A stretch of 61,397 bases of DNA from Bacillota bacterium. Its GTDB lineage: Bacteria > Bacillota_C > Negativicutes > JAEYSJ01. Location of the stretch: assembly GCA_023434855.1 (NCBI GenBank), contig JAEYSJ010000309.1:1-61397 (forward strand), in the 5' to 3' direction. Below are positions 1 to 7,911 of this stretch, piece after piece. Within the stretch, counting starts at the first letter, position 1; each line of letters opens with the position of its first letter. The position numbers and the translations under genes were made by a program. The notes under the pieces are model-generated. The model ran no database searches, was not told the DNA's origin, and was given only the letters and a program-made list of their open reading frames with translations.

Positions 1-199
1 TACCAGCACTGTCGCCACTTTGACTGGCTGCACTTGCAGCCGGCGTTGCCGTTGTTGAAGAAGTGCTGCTTAAATCTAAAACAGCAGCTGCCCCTATGCT
101 CGTACTGGTGCTATTGCTTTGACTTTGCTGCTGATTTTGTTGGACTACCTGACTTGGGTACAATGAATTGAGATTGTTGCTGATTGATGTAATACTCAC
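1..199 (-). CDS. Ser/Thr/Gln-rich low-complexity protein, N-terminal part only
   Basis: The reading frame opens with GTG at 197-199 behind an AGGTGA ribosome site and stays open to the window edge (66 codons). The product begins with an ISxISxN-type stretch, then a Gln run and Ser/Thr/Ala-rich sequence. There is no signal peptide. The start resembles that of the coiled-coil Ser/Thr-rich protein at 16864-17163 (MNISSVSS...), so both may belong to the same FlxA-like family. The 3' end is outside the window, so the family cannot be settled. Function unknown. Confidence 0.6.
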   Translation of the reverse strand, partial: MSITSISNNLNSLYPSQVVQQNQQQSQSNSTSTSIGAAAVLDLSSTSSTTATPAASAASQSGDSAG

Positions 200-597
200 G
201 CAAATCACCTCTCTTTTAATTAACTTCTTACAGTCAACATGCATACAGAGTTTTAATATGGAACCGTCTCTTTACTTTGTGCTGCATTATTCTGTTAGCA
301 TAGTATGTATCGAAACAAAATCTTTGAAGTTTCTTTGAATTCTAAATAAATTTCTTATAACAGGCACGAGAAAATTTTCGGCGGGCAGGGCATGACTGGG
401 TTGGCAAAAATTTTGGCGAGACGCGGGGACGGTTCTATCGTCTTACTATTGTAACGCTGTTCGTTAAAATTAGGGGTGGAGAAAACCTTTTTTAAAACAG
501 GGAGAGGATATAGAAATCATTTTGTCGAAATGGATTACTAGAATCCTCAGATGGATATTCAACGCCAGGCAGGCGTAAAGAATGGAGTGGTTCTGCC
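200..597. other. Intergenic region with one palindromic repeat copy
   Basis: No convincing gene. It carries the divergent upstream regions of the two neighbours, a partial repeat core near 258-275 (GGAACCGTCTC) and one full copy of the AGAACCGTCCC palindrome at 418-444 on the minus strand. Confidence 0.6.
418..444 (-). repeat. Dispersed palindromic repeat, copy 1
   Basis: Read on the minus strand it is AGACGATAGAACCGTCCCC followed by GCGTCT; the ends AGAC and GTCT are inverted. The same core recurs at 5561, 9236, 9775, 12786, 13065 and, degenerate, at 28203. Confidence 0.75.
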
Positions 598-996
598 GTG
601 TTTCTCAATCATATTGGTTCAACCTTTGCGTGCTTTGTTGTATCATCAGTAATTGTTATGCTGACCATAGTAGTCTTTGCCAAAGTAACCCGCTACAACG
701 ACTGGGAAGAAGTCAAGAAAGGCAATGTGGCCGCCGGCATAGTTCTGGCCGGCAATATCTTCGCCATCGGCAATGTCATGCGGTTTGCCATCCTGTCAAA
801 CAACACCCCCCTGGAGACTTTCGCGTGGGGTATCGTCGGACTGATTCTGCTCCTCCTGGTCCACTTTATTTTCGAAAAACTGGCACCCCATCTGGATGTC
901 GACGAAGAGATTCATTCTGACAACAGATCTGTTGCTCTCATTATGATGGCGTTGTCTATCGCCTTCAGTTTTGTGATCGGCGCCAGTATATCCTGA
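598..996 (+). CDS. DUF350 family integral membrane protein
   Basis: A 132-residue protein with four predicted membrane segments (about 10-30, 45-62, 72-92 and 112-130), the DUF350/UPF0719 arrangement. Function is not established for the family. GTG at 598 is used as start, with GGAGTGG seven bases upstream; no better in-frame start exists. A second overlapping reading frame at 582 is a shadow. It lies 73 bp upstream of an SPFH-domain gene and probably forms a three-gene unit with it and the Tim44-like gene, an association suggesting a role at the cytoplasmic membrane, perhaps in envelope stress. Confidence 0.8.
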   Translation: MFLNHIGSTFACFVVSSVIVMLTIVVFAKVTRYNDWEEVKKGNVAAGIVLAGNIFAIGNVMRFAILSNNTPLETFAWGIVGLILLLLVHFIFEKLAPHLDVDEEIHSDNRSVALIMMALSIAFSFVIGASIS

Positions 997-1069
997 CCTG
1001 GTCGCGGGTATAACAACCTTTTTTCAGGCACAGACGGCACTATTATTTTGAAAAAGGGGAGAAAGGTCT

Positions 1070-2080
1070 ATGAGTTTATTTAGTTCCAATCAGTTAAGAG
1101 CAGTTATCGAGTGGAAAGATCCGTTGCCGGACGATCTGATTTATAAATGGACGGACAGAGGCGATGAAATAAAAAACGCGTCAAAATTGCTTATCAATCC
1201 GGGGCAGGCAGCAATATTCGTTTACGAGGGCAAAGTTCAGGCCGTGCATCTCGAGCCCGGCTTACACGAGCTCAAGACTGCCAACATCCCTTTTATCACC
1301 ACAATCATAAAATTTATGCAGGCCTTTGAGAGCGAGCATAAGGTAGGCATTTATTTTTTCAGGATTACCGAAATCCTCAACCAGAAATGGGGTACTAAAT
1401 CTCCCATCAAGTACCTGGATCCGGTCTATCATTTTCCGGTAGGTTTACGCGCCTACGGCAACTTTTCCTTTAAGTTTGCCAAACCGAGCGAATTCTTTAT
1501 CAATATTGCTGGTGTACGGAACATTATGCGGGTTTCCGATATCACCACTGTTCTCAACGACAAGATTCAGCAGCCACTGACAGACCTGATGGCTGAATCC
1601 AATTTTTCTTATATCGAAGTAGACAAGAACCGGGAGGAATTGGCCGCACAGCTGGTTGAAAAGCTCAAAGTTGTATTCGAGGATCTTGGGTTTACCATGA
1701 CCGATTTTCGGATAGAGAATACTGATTTCGACGATGAAACTACCGCCCGGATCGGGAAGATTGCCGATGCGGTTGTCGACGCAGAAGCCGCCAAGTCTGT
1801 CGGCCTCAGCTATGCCCAGATGCAGCAGGTTCAGGCTTTGCGGGATGCGGCGAAAAACGAGGGCGCCGCCGGGGCGGCGGTTGGACTGGGAGCCGGTCTC
1901 ACCCTCGGGCAGACCATGGCTGCCGGAATGGCGCAAGTGTTTAATCAAAATCAGAACCAGGCTCAGGCTGCTGCCGACCCCGTCGAGGTTCTTGCCAAAC
2001 TGAAAAAGATGCTTGACAGCAATCTAATCACTCAGACGGAATATGACGCCAAGAAAGCCGAAATCTTGAGCAAACTGTAA
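1070..2080 (+). CDS. SPFH/band-7 domain protein with C-terminal SHOCT domain (YdjI-like)
   Basis: 336 residues. The N-terminal two thirds is the SPFH (stomatin/flotillin-like, also called virion-core-like) domain seen in Bacillus YdjI. It is followed by a Gly/Ala-rich and Gln/Asn-rich linker (about 265-300) and a SHOCT-type helical end (DPVEVLAKLKKMLDSN onward). There is no transmembrane helix, so it is expected to be recruited to the membrane by a partner. The start has an AAAGGGGAGAAAGG ribosome site. The next gene begins 9 bp after its stop, indicating co-transcription; in Bacillus, YdjI-type proteins depend on neighbouring membrane proteins. Function inferred as a membrane-associated scaffold. 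Confidence 0.85.
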   Translation: MSLFSSNQLRAVIEWKDPLPDDLIYKWTDRGDEIKNASKLLINPGQAAIFVYEGKVQAVHLEPGLHELKTANIPFITTIIKFMQAFESEHKVGIYFFRITEILNQKWGTKSPIKYLDPVYHFPVGLRAYGNFSFKFAKPSEFFINIAGVRNIMRVSDITTVLNDKIQQPLTDLMAESNFSYIEVDKNREELAAQLVEKLKVVFEDLGFTMTDFRIENTDFDDETTARIGKIADAVVDAEAAKSVGLSYAQMQQVQALRDAAKNEGAAGAAVGLGAGLTLGQTMAAGMAQVFNQNQNQAQAAADPVEVLAKLKKMLDSNLITQTEYDAKKAEILSKL

Positions 2081-2089
2081 GGAGCCGCT

Positions 2090-3022
2090 ATGAACTGTAA
2101 AAGATTGGCCGCATTTTTCTCCATACAGTTAATATGTTTGTGCCAGTACTCCCTAGCGCTGGCGCGGGCCGGTGGGGGACATTCTTCGCGTTCCTCCTCA
2201 TCATCCGGCGGTCATTCGTTATCCAGCGGACCTTCTTCATGGGGTGGCAGCTCAAGCCATTCGTCAGGTTATTTTTTCGCTGGGACGCATTCGTCATCAG
2301 CCGATTCTGGCGGGTGGTTTGTCTTTTTGATCATTGCAATTGTGATCGTAATCGCCATTATCCTCCTGGTCATATGGTCCCGGCGCAATAATACCGGGTT
2401 GAGTGAGGCAGGAGGGATCAGCCGGGGCGTGGCCCCCGATGTTCACTTCGCGCCTGATCTGGCGGCGAAAATTGACCAGCTGAAAGTCAGGGATCCGGGT
2501 TTTAATGAGCAGATATTCCAGGACAAGATCTCAACGATTTTTTTTGTCATCGAGAATGCCTGGGCCGGGCGTGACATGAATCCGGCGCGGTTGTACCTGT
2601 CAGATTCCGTTTATTCCCGCTTTCACCTGCAGCTCGAAGAATATGTGCGCAATCACACCTTTAACAGGCTGGATGAACTGTCGCTGGACAAAGCCGAAAT
2701 ACTGGATATCCGGTCAGATGAGAATTATGATACCATCAATATTTGGATCACGGCGACGGCGAAGGATTATGTAGTCGACGAAAATGGTAAGGTTGTTTCC
2801 GGATCGCCGGCATTAGCGACCTGGGATGAGCAGTGGTCATTAACCCGGTCGGTGAAGGCCATTACCCGGATCAAAGACGGCGTGAGTGTTGTGAAATGCC
2901 CGAACTGCGGTGCACCTCTCGAGATTAACGCCGCCGGGGAATGTGTCTATTGCCATGCGGTAGTTAATAAATACGATTTCGACTGGGTCCTTACCGAGAT
3001 AGAGCAGCTAAATATTCCTTGA
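2090..3022 (+). CDS. Tim44-like domain membrane protein with C-terminal zinc ribbon
   Basis: 310 residues: signal peptide (1-26), a Ser/Gly/His-rich low-complexity segment (27-75), one membrane helix (about 76-100), a Tim44-like domain (about 125-260) and a terminal zinc ribbon with CPNCG and CVYCH pairs around residues 268-290. The ribosome site AAGGAGCC lies before ATG at 2090, nine bases after the SPFH gene. It probably anchors the SPFH partner at the membrane. The mixture of an extracytoplasmic Ser-rich part and a zinc ribbon is usual for this family in Firmicutes. Biochemical role unknown. Confidence 0.8.
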   Translation: MNCKRLAAFFSIQLICLCQYSLALARAGGGHSSRSSSSSGGHSLSSGPSSWGGSSSHSSGYFFAGTHSSSADSGGWFVFLIIAIVIVIAIILLVIWSRRNNTGLSEAGGISRGVAPDVHFAPDLAAKIDQLKVRDPGFNEQIFQDKISTIFFVIENAWAGRDMNPARLYLSDSVYSRFHLQLEEYVRNHTFNRLDELSLDKAEILDIRSDENYDTINIWITATAKDYVVDENGKVVSGSPALATWDEQWSLTRSVKAITRIKDGVSVVKCPNCGAPLEINAAGECVYCHAVVNKYDFDWVLTEIEQLNIP

Positions 3023-3225
3023 TAGGATGAGGAATTTCTTCTATGGCTTACCAGGAAACCGGGCTTTTTTGTTGAAAGGATCGATGTTAACGGCAAAAGC
3101 CCCTACACTATTTGGTGCAGGGGCAACAGAGGGATTCAATACAGAGGTAATGGTTTGCGGCAGTAAGTACCTCTTACTTTTTATTATATTCTGCTTAGCG
3201 CGAAAATGTTATAAATGTAGTAATG

Positions 3226-3256
3226 AAAAAACCATCGTTGCAAAACGATGGTTTTT
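3226..3256 (-). terminator. Terminator of YjcZ-like gene 1
   Basis: AACCATCGTT paired with AACGATGGTT and flanked by A and T runs, so it can act in both directions. The same stem recurs behind all four YjcZ-like genes. Confidence 0.85.
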
Positions 3257-3267
3257 AAGTATGATGT

Positions 3268-3378
3268 TTAAATTGTGCAACTGGATTCTTCCCCGATACA
3301 GCAAAAGAGAAGAAGAATAATTATTATGAAAATAATAAAGAAACCACCACCACCACGTCCACATCCACCGAAACCCAT
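3268..3378 (-). CDS. YjcZ-like Gly-rich hydrophobic mini-protein, copy 1
   Basis: A 36-residue frame: MGFGGCGRGGGG, a hydrophobic Phe/Ile/Leu helix (13-28), then CIGEESSCTI. This matches the build of YjcZ-family small sporulation proteins: Gly-rich N terminus and a single membrane helix. The ribosome site AAAGGAGG lies nine bases before ATG. Upstream there is a conserved promoter-like block (3423-3453), downstream the shared terminator. Three further copies exist in the window (6407, 9986, 24592). Function unknown; a spore or mother-cell membrane location is inferred. Confidence 0.75.
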   Translation of the reverse strand: MGFGGCGRGGGGFFIIFIIIILLLFCCIGEESSCTI

Positions 3379-3713
3379 ATAAAATACCTCCTTTTTATAA
3401 TCTAGTTTAACTATAGGGTTATTGTATAGTATGCTGGTATAGGTAATTTTGTGAGTCGAAGCCCAGTAATTTATAGTAAGGAGAAAGAGGCGGGGATGGT
3501 GGTGCTGCTAAGGCACCTAAATTGCTCCCTGGTAGCGCACTTCAGGACATGTGTGGAAATGTTTCTAAAATGCGGACTTACATTCTCGCTAAAAGTGTTT
3601 TTCGACCGGAAATACAAGTCTTAGGATGCAATATATATAGTGTAAAGTATTGGAGGTATTTGAAAAATTTTATCGAATATATGTAAATGACGTACATAAA
3701 AGGAGTTATCTGA
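3379..3713. other. Intergenic region between divergent genes
   Basis: Holds the YjcZ-like promoter block near 3423-3453 and the upstream region of the PAS-GGDEF gene. Nothing else recognisable. Confidence 0.5.
3423..3453 (-). promoter_or_regulatory. Late-sporulation-like promoter of YjcZ-like gene 1
   Basis: Minus strand: CACAAAATT, 11 bases, CATACTATACA. The -10 fits the CATAnnnTA pattern of sigma-K and the related mother-cell/forespore sigma factors, with AC about 17 bases upstream. The same block precedes all four YjcZ-like genes. Confidence 0.6.
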
Positions 3714-4613
3714 ATGGAGAGTATTTTAAATTTCAGTATATTAGATAATTTGTTTGAAGGGGTTTATATCATAGATAAAGATAAAAATATAGTATACTGG
3801 AATAAAAGCGCTGAAAATATAACTGGTTATTCCAGCACTGATATTGTGGGGAAACAATACTGTTGCAATGTTCTAATGCATATTGATGCTGATGGCAATA
3901 CTCTTTGCACTGATGCCTGTCCTCTTGCCGAGACGCTAATAGATGGTAAGCTTCGTGAAGCGTCTGTTTTCCTTCTTCATAAAGATGGATATAGAATTCC
4001 TGTTTCCTTAAGAGTGGCTCCTTTGCTAGACAAAAACAGCAATATTAGAGGAGCTGTGGAAATTTTTAAAGATAACTCTGCTTGTGAACAATGCTCCAGG
4101 GAAATCCAGGAACTATCTAATTTAGTAATTTTGGATACTCTCACCGGACTAAGGAATAGAAGGTTTGCCGAAAATTTTTTCAAGACGCAACTATGCCAGC
4201 TGCAAAACGGTGGTTCTCCATTTGGAGTGCTGTTTTTTGATATAGACCATTTTAAACAAGTTAATGATGAGTATGGTCATGATGTCGGTGATAAAGTGCT
4301 GCAAAATCTTAGCAATACTTTATTGCGCGGTCTTAGAGTTTCTGATGTGTTAATTCGATGGGGCGGCGAAGAAATAATCGCTATTCTTTTTGGAGATTTT
4401 ACCGAAGAAAAGCTGGAGAAGGTTGCTAACAAACTACGTATTTTGGTCGAAAAATCATGTGTTCATACTTCTAATGGCTTATTATCTGTTACTGTTTCAA
4501 TAGGTGGCACATTAGCTCTGGCCAGCGATTCAACGGACAGTATAATTAAACGTGTGGACAAGCTAATGTATCAAAGCAAGGCGAATGGACGAAATTGCGT
4601 GACAATTGGCTGA
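3714..4613 (+). CDS. PAS-GGDEF diguanylate cyclase
   Basis: 299 residues. An N-terminal PAS domain (about 5-122) with several cysteines (CC at 50-51, C65, C69, CxxC at 124-127) is followed by a GGDEF domain (about 135-299). The signature is GGEE at 217-220, a functional variant, with FDIDHFKQVND at 175-185. The inhibitory-site RxxD (RVSD, 208-211) is intact, so feedback by cyclic di-GMP is expected. No membrane helix: a cytoplasmic sensor that makes cyclic di-GMP. Cysteines in and after the PAS domain could bind metal or sense redox state (inference). Ribosome site AAAGGAGTT; a terminator follows at 4687. Confidence 0.92.
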   Translation: MESILNFSILDNLFEGVYIIDKDKNIVYWNKSAENITGYSSTDIVGKQYCCNVLMHIDADGNTLCTDACPLAETLIDGKLREASVFLLHKDGYRIPVSLRVAPLLDKNSNIRGAVEIFKDNSACEQCSREIQELSNLVILDTLTGLRNRRFAENFFKTQLCQLQNGGSPFGVLFFDIDHFKQVNDEYGHDVGDKVLQNLSNTLLRGLRVSDVLIRWGGEEIIAILFGDFTEEKLEKVANKLRILVEKSCVHTSNGLLSVTVSIGGTLALASDSTDSIIKRVDKLMYQSKANGRNCVTIG

Positions 4614-4686
4614 ATCCTAACTTTTACTGTTGTAAAAAATCATATCGGTGCTGACCAAGTTCCGTTACCAGGTTAGGGTTATTTGG

Positions 4687-4709
4687 CAATGCCGCCGGCA
4701 TTGTTTTTT
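4687..4709 (+). terminator. Terminator after the diguanylate cyclase
   Basis: Perfect palindrome CAATGCCGCCGGCATTG followed by six T. Confidence 0.85.
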
Positions 4710-4742
4710 ATTGTCAGACTATCAGGGGGTCATTTCTGATGC

Positions 4743-5012
4743 CTATGGGGTAGTGCCGGTAGATATGGCACCGGCATTGGTTACAATAAACACATCCAAT
4801 ATATCCTTAAGGTCTTTCGCTAAACCCAGATGATGACGTATACCCACGTCGTTCAAGGCTATTACGAGAGCAGCCTGAAAAGAAGGTGTTAATACCACAG
4901 CCCGAGTGGGAGACATTATTGTATCTAAGTTTGTATACAAAAAAACTTCGAGTGTATCGACAACATCCGGGCGTTCTGAAGGAGTGTGTCGAAAAAATAA
5001 TACACTATCCAC
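4743..5012 (-). CDS. Hypothetical protein
   Basis: 89 residues from GTG at 5012, which sits four bases after a GGGAGGTGG ribosome site; an upstream in-frame GTG at 5027 would place that site inside the gene. The product (VDSVLFFRHTPSERPDVVD...) is soluble, mixed alpha/beta in appearance, ends TGTTP and has no recognisable motif or signal. Its downstream end faces the diguanylate cyclase terminator. Function unknown. Confidence 0.55.
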   Translation of the reverse strand: MDSVLFFRHTPSERPDVVDTLEVFLYTNLDTIMSPTRAVVLTPSFQAALVIALNDVGIRHHLGLAKDLKDILDVFIVTNAGAISTGTTP

Positions 5013-5291
5013 ATATCCACCTCCCACAATTGATGATATCTAATTATATGATGTAATCAAATTTATGCGGCAATAACTGTTATTATCATTATGGATTATA
5101 TGCTGAGCCTGTAGACTGCCATATGGCAAACGCAAAAAAAATACAACAAAACAAGGATAAAAATAACTGGCATGTCTCAAATGGAGCCTGCTTTATTATG
5201 GAAAAATTTTCACACAACTGCTGTATTTACTTATTTTGTGGTATACTATCTTTGAGTGCACATGTGCATATTTGAAAGAAAAATTTTTCAT

Positions 5292-5367
5292 GGGGGCGTA
5301 GCTCAGTTGGGAGAGCGCTTGGTTCGCATTCAAGAGGTCATGGGTTCGAATCCCACCGTCTCCACCA
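5292..5367 (+). tRNA. tRNA-Ala (anticodon CGC)
   Basis: A 76-base cloverleaf with encoded CCA. The acceptor GGGGGCG pairs with CGTCTCC and includes the G3:U70 wobble pair that identifies alanine tRNAs. D stem GCTC/GAGC, anticodon stem CTTGG/TCAAG with loop TTCGCAT (CGC at 34-36), T loop GGTTCGAATCC. It reads GCG codons. Confidence 0.95.
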
Positions 5368-5669
5368 GGAAATTCAAGCCTTTGCGGGTTCGCGGAGGCT
5401 TATATTATTTAAATTGCGCTCAGTCGTTAAAATCGCCGCAGGTTTACGGGATCTCCGCATAGCCACTATAATAGTGTGGGTTTCACTCCTTGACAGTTAA
5501 TGAGCACTCATATTTCTCTATAATAGTCGCGAACTACTATTAAGAACAATTATTTTGCAGGAGACAATAGAACCGTCCCTGCGTCTGGAAGTTTATTAAA
5601 GAAAAACCGTAACACTACAATGCACCTTTACATAGAATACAACAAATAGGGAAAGGAGGATGTTACGAC
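5368..5669. other. Intergenic region with operator-like palindrome
   Basis: Contains TTGACA at 5490, the palindrome ATGAGCACTCAT (about 5500-5511), TATAAT at 5519, a short inverted repeat AATAGT/ACTATT and a repeat copy at 5561. The 23-base gap between the two hexamers is too long for a standard promoter. No gene seen. Confidence 0.5.
5561..5586 (+). repeat. Dispersed palindromic repeat, copy 2
   Basis: GAGACAATAGAACCGTCCC followed by TGCGTCT. Confidence 0.75.
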
Positions 5670-6137
5670 ATGCATCCGTATAAACGTCGTATGCCTAAAT
5701 GCTGTAAGAAAAGGTGTGTTGGAGAATTTCCCGAAACATATAAGATGTACGAAAATTGTTGTTATGATATGGTAAAAGTGTGTTCGTGGTGTGGTCATGA
5801 ATATGATCATCATCGTTACCATGTCTGTCCGCGTTGCGGTACTTACATGACGGATGGTTATATGATGTACGATCACCATCTGTACAGTGATCCTATGTAT
5901 GGTCATATGATGTACGATCACCATATGCACGGTGGTCCCATGTACGATCACCATATGCATGGTGGTCCCATGTACGATCACCATATGCACAGTGGTTCTA
6001 TGTGCGGTGGACCTATGCACAGTCAACATACGTATGGTGAACCTAAGGCCGGTAAAGATAAGTGTAGTAAGTTCGACGATGGTAAGCATTATAATCCTAA
6101 AAGCGATGATCCTATGTCCGGCGATTCTGATATGTGA
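5670..6137 (+). CDS. His/Met/Tyr/Cys-rich tandem-repeat protein with zinc-ribbon-like cysteine pairs
   Basis: 155 residues. The N-terminal third has CC, CSWCGH and CPRCG pairs (about 10-56), consistent with a metal-binding ribbon. The centre (about 60-115) is a repeat of the ten-residue unit MYDHHMHGGP, encoded by nearly identical 30-bp units, with degenerate units at both sides. The C terminus is Lys/Asp-rich. Ribosome site AAAGGAGG, eight bases before ATG. No signal peptide. High His, Met, Tyr and Cys suggests metal binding or a cross-linked spore-coat-like protein; both are inference. A hairpin terminator follows at 6152. Confidence 0.8.
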   Translation: MHPYKRRMPKCCKKRCVGEFPETYKMYENCCYDMVKVCSWCGHEYDHHRYHVCPRCGTYMTDGYMMYDHHLYSDPMYGHMMYDHHMHGGPMYDHHMHGGPMYDHHMHSGSMCGGPMHSQHTYGEPKAGKDKCSKFDDGKHYNPKSDDPMSGDSDM

Positions 6138-6151
6138 TATTATTAATCCTT

Positions 6152-6176
6152 AAAACCCGCTTAATCGCGGGTTTTA
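6152..6176 (+). terminator. Terminator after the His/Met-rich protein
   Basis: AAAACCCGC, six-base loop, GCGGGTTTT. Confidence 0.8.
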
Positions 6177-6365
6177 CATATTGGCATCCTTTTTTTCGGA
6201 AAATCGGGCTTCTTTACTTTAGGGATTGATATAAAAGCCCCTACACCTCATTGGCATAGGGGGCAGTAAGAGGGATTTTATGACAGGTGGTCATGGTCAG
6301 CGGCAACTGATTTCCTCTTGCTTTTATCATATGTCATGCCTTCGTAAATAATGATAGACGTAATG

Positions 6366-6396
6366 AAAAAACCATCGTTGCAACAACGATGGTTTT
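6366..6396 (-). terminator. Terminator of YjcZ-like gene 2
   Basis: Stem AACCATCGTTG/CAACGATGGTT flanked by A and T runs, same as at 3226. Confidence 0.8.
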
Positions 6397-6406
6397 CAGC
6401 AAGTAT

Positions 6407-6520
6407 TTAGCTACAACTTGATTCTTCGCCTATACAGAAAAACAGCAGGATAATTATGATGAAAATAATAAAAAACCCGCCACCATTACGACCACAACCA
6501 CCAAATCCGCCGAAACCCAT
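6407..6520 (-). CDS. YjcZ-like Gly-rich hydrophobic mini-protein, copy 2
   Basis: 37 residues: MGFGGFGGCGRNGGG, hydrophobic helix (16-28), then CIGEESSCS. Compared with copy 1 it has an extra FGG repeat near the N terminus. Ribosome site GAGGAGGAA lies seven bases before ATG. Conserved promoter block at 6566-6596. Function unknown; YjcZ-like sporulation protein by composition and build. Confidence 0.75.
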   Translation of the reverse strand: MGFGGFGGCGRNGGGFFIIFIIIILLFFCIGEESSCS

Positions 6521-7093
6521 TTAATATTCCTCCTCTACTAATATGTAGTTTAACTCCATGATCCGTGTATAGTATGTTGGTGCAGGCAATTTTGTGAATG
6601 ATATGGAGTAAGAAAAAAATAGGGGAGAGGCACGACAGCAATTTCGTAATGGTTAAGACTAAAATCCATTATAAGAAAACAAAAGGACAGAGATGATGGT
6701 TAAGAATTACATTTCAAAACAACATCCCTGTCCATTCTTTATTAAATTAATATAAAATAGAAAATTTTACAAGGAATTTTTTGCCTTTTGTTGAAGTAAT
6801 ATTAAATATAACAGCTATAACATAACGATAATGAAACCTGTTTATATTTTTATAGTTATTAATATTGTTTTTGTTTAAAGAAGATTGTGGAAATGTCATT
6901 CAAACTTAATTTTTTTGCTTATATTTGGTTTTGCTGCCGGTATATTGGTTGCAATACCCGGATTATACAAATATTTATATTAATGACAACAAAAAAGAGA
7001 CATTGGAATATCGGAAGATAAAAAACAAGGGAATTCTTGTATGACTGCTGTTGATAAATAAGCCGCCCGGAAGCGGTGAGAGGAGAGATATAA
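6521..7093. other. AT-rich intergenic region
   Basis: Contains the YjcZ-like promoter of gene 2 near 6566-6596. The remainder is very AT-rich with no supported gene; open frames on the minus strand here lack a ribosome site and repeat no known motif. Confidence 0.5.
6566..6596 (-). promoter_or_regulatory. Late-sporulation-like promoter of YjcZ-like gene 2
   Basis: Minus strand: CACAAAATT, 11 bases, CATACTATACA, identical in spacing to the three other copies. Confidence 0.6.
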
Positions 7094-7279
7094 ATGATTA
7101 ACAAGGAAACTAATGATCAAATCAAAGAGTGCCCTGTATTTGGAGGTGAAAAGAAAGTATGTGTTACTGCCCATATTATATACGACCAGGACAACAACCC
7201 TTTCTATGTTCATTGTACTAATAATTGCTTAGAAGCAAAACCGTCTGCGTATTGCGTGGAGTGTTATTATAACTTATAG
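7094..7279 (+). CDS. Small Cys-rich protein
   Basis: 61 residues from ATG with a GAGGAGAG ribosome site. Six cysteines (CPVF, VCV, HCTNNC, YCVEC) suggest a metal-binding or disulfide-rich mini-protein. No signal peptide or membrane helix. Hairpin terminator at 7329. Family not recognised. Confidence 0.65.
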   Translation: MINKETNDQIKECPVFGGEKKVCVTAHIIYDQDNNPFYVHCTNNCLEAKPSAYCVECYYNL

Positions 7280-7770
7280 ATATGAAATACTATGGGTTGC
7301 CAATGGTTGAATAGGGATAGCATAGAAGAGGACACTGGTTAACTGCCAGTGTCCTTTAACTATTACTGTCTAATAACGACGAGGCATGTCTTATATCTGA
7401 ATTATTTCCCCAGCAAAGGTTTTACAATAAAATTCCATAATATTTCATATTTTAGGTAAAATAATCCATAAACTTCTGTTTTTAGCATAATTTTTGTGCC
7501 AAAAAACTAAGGTTGTACAAGTAATGGACACGCCCCGAGAAGCTATTCAGGCAGGTGTTTGAGGCCCCTAGAGAAAAGAGGCAAACTATGGCGCTGAAAC
7601 GTTGCGCTACAAAATGCCCAGAAACCAAGTTTTAATCTTGGTTTCTGTCATAACGCATAATAACAAATTATCTGGTTTTAATAGCGAATCAACAAGGATT
7701 GTTTAATTTATTGGCGAATTTAATCTGGAAGAAGTTGCAATAAGTGGAAAAATAGTATGGAGGTGCCAGT
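7280..7770. other. Intergenic region with hairpins and a possible structured leader
   Basis: After the terminator at 7329 the stretch 7530-7650 is GC-richer than its surroundings and folds on paper: GGCGC/GCGCT within an outer GGC/GCC, then an 11-bp stem AGAAACCAAG/CTTGGTTTCT. No known riboswitch consensus was recognised. It precedes the 46-codon frame at 7771. Confidence 0.45.
7329..7360 (+). terminator. Terminator after the Cys-rich protein
   Basis: AGGACACTGG, seven-base loop, CCAGTGTCCT, then TTTAAC. A near-identical stem occurs at 19817-19844. Confidence 0.75.
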
Positions 7771-7911
7771 ATGGAAAAAGGGATTGCCTGTATCACCAGC
7801 ATGGCGTACCAGGTGTCTGCCCAGGCAGCGAAATACAGTCAGTCACATAGCGGTGGAAACTTTGAAGTATCGGACTCTAGCAAAAGGAGGACCAAAAACG
7901 GATGGAGATAG
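7771..7911 (+). CDS. Short leader-like peptide overlapping the TPR protein
   Basis: 46 codons beginning ATG (MEKGIACITSMAYQ...) behind GGAGGTG, eight bases upstream. The last 10 bases overlap the start of the TPR gene at 7902, and the ribosome site of that gene (AAAGGAGG) lies inside this frame, which suggests translational coupling. No recognisable motif. It may be a genuine small protein or a leader peptide. Confidence 0.5.
   Translation: MEKGIACITSMAYQVSAQAAKYSQSHSGGNFEVSDSSKRRTKNGWR

Noticed and set aside
582..920. 112-codon frame overlapping the DUF350 gene
   Set aside because: Out-of-frame reading of the DUF350 gene, which has clear membrane segments and family pattern.
3027..3320. 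97-codon plus-strand open frame
   Set aside because: It runs antisense through the YjcZ-like terminator and part of copy 1, has no clear function and is not conserved as a frame at the other three cassettes.
5870..6000. Regular 30-bp repeats resembling a short CRISPR array
   Set aside because: The repeats are directly adjacent without spacers and translate into an in-frame decapeptide of the His/Met-rich protein.
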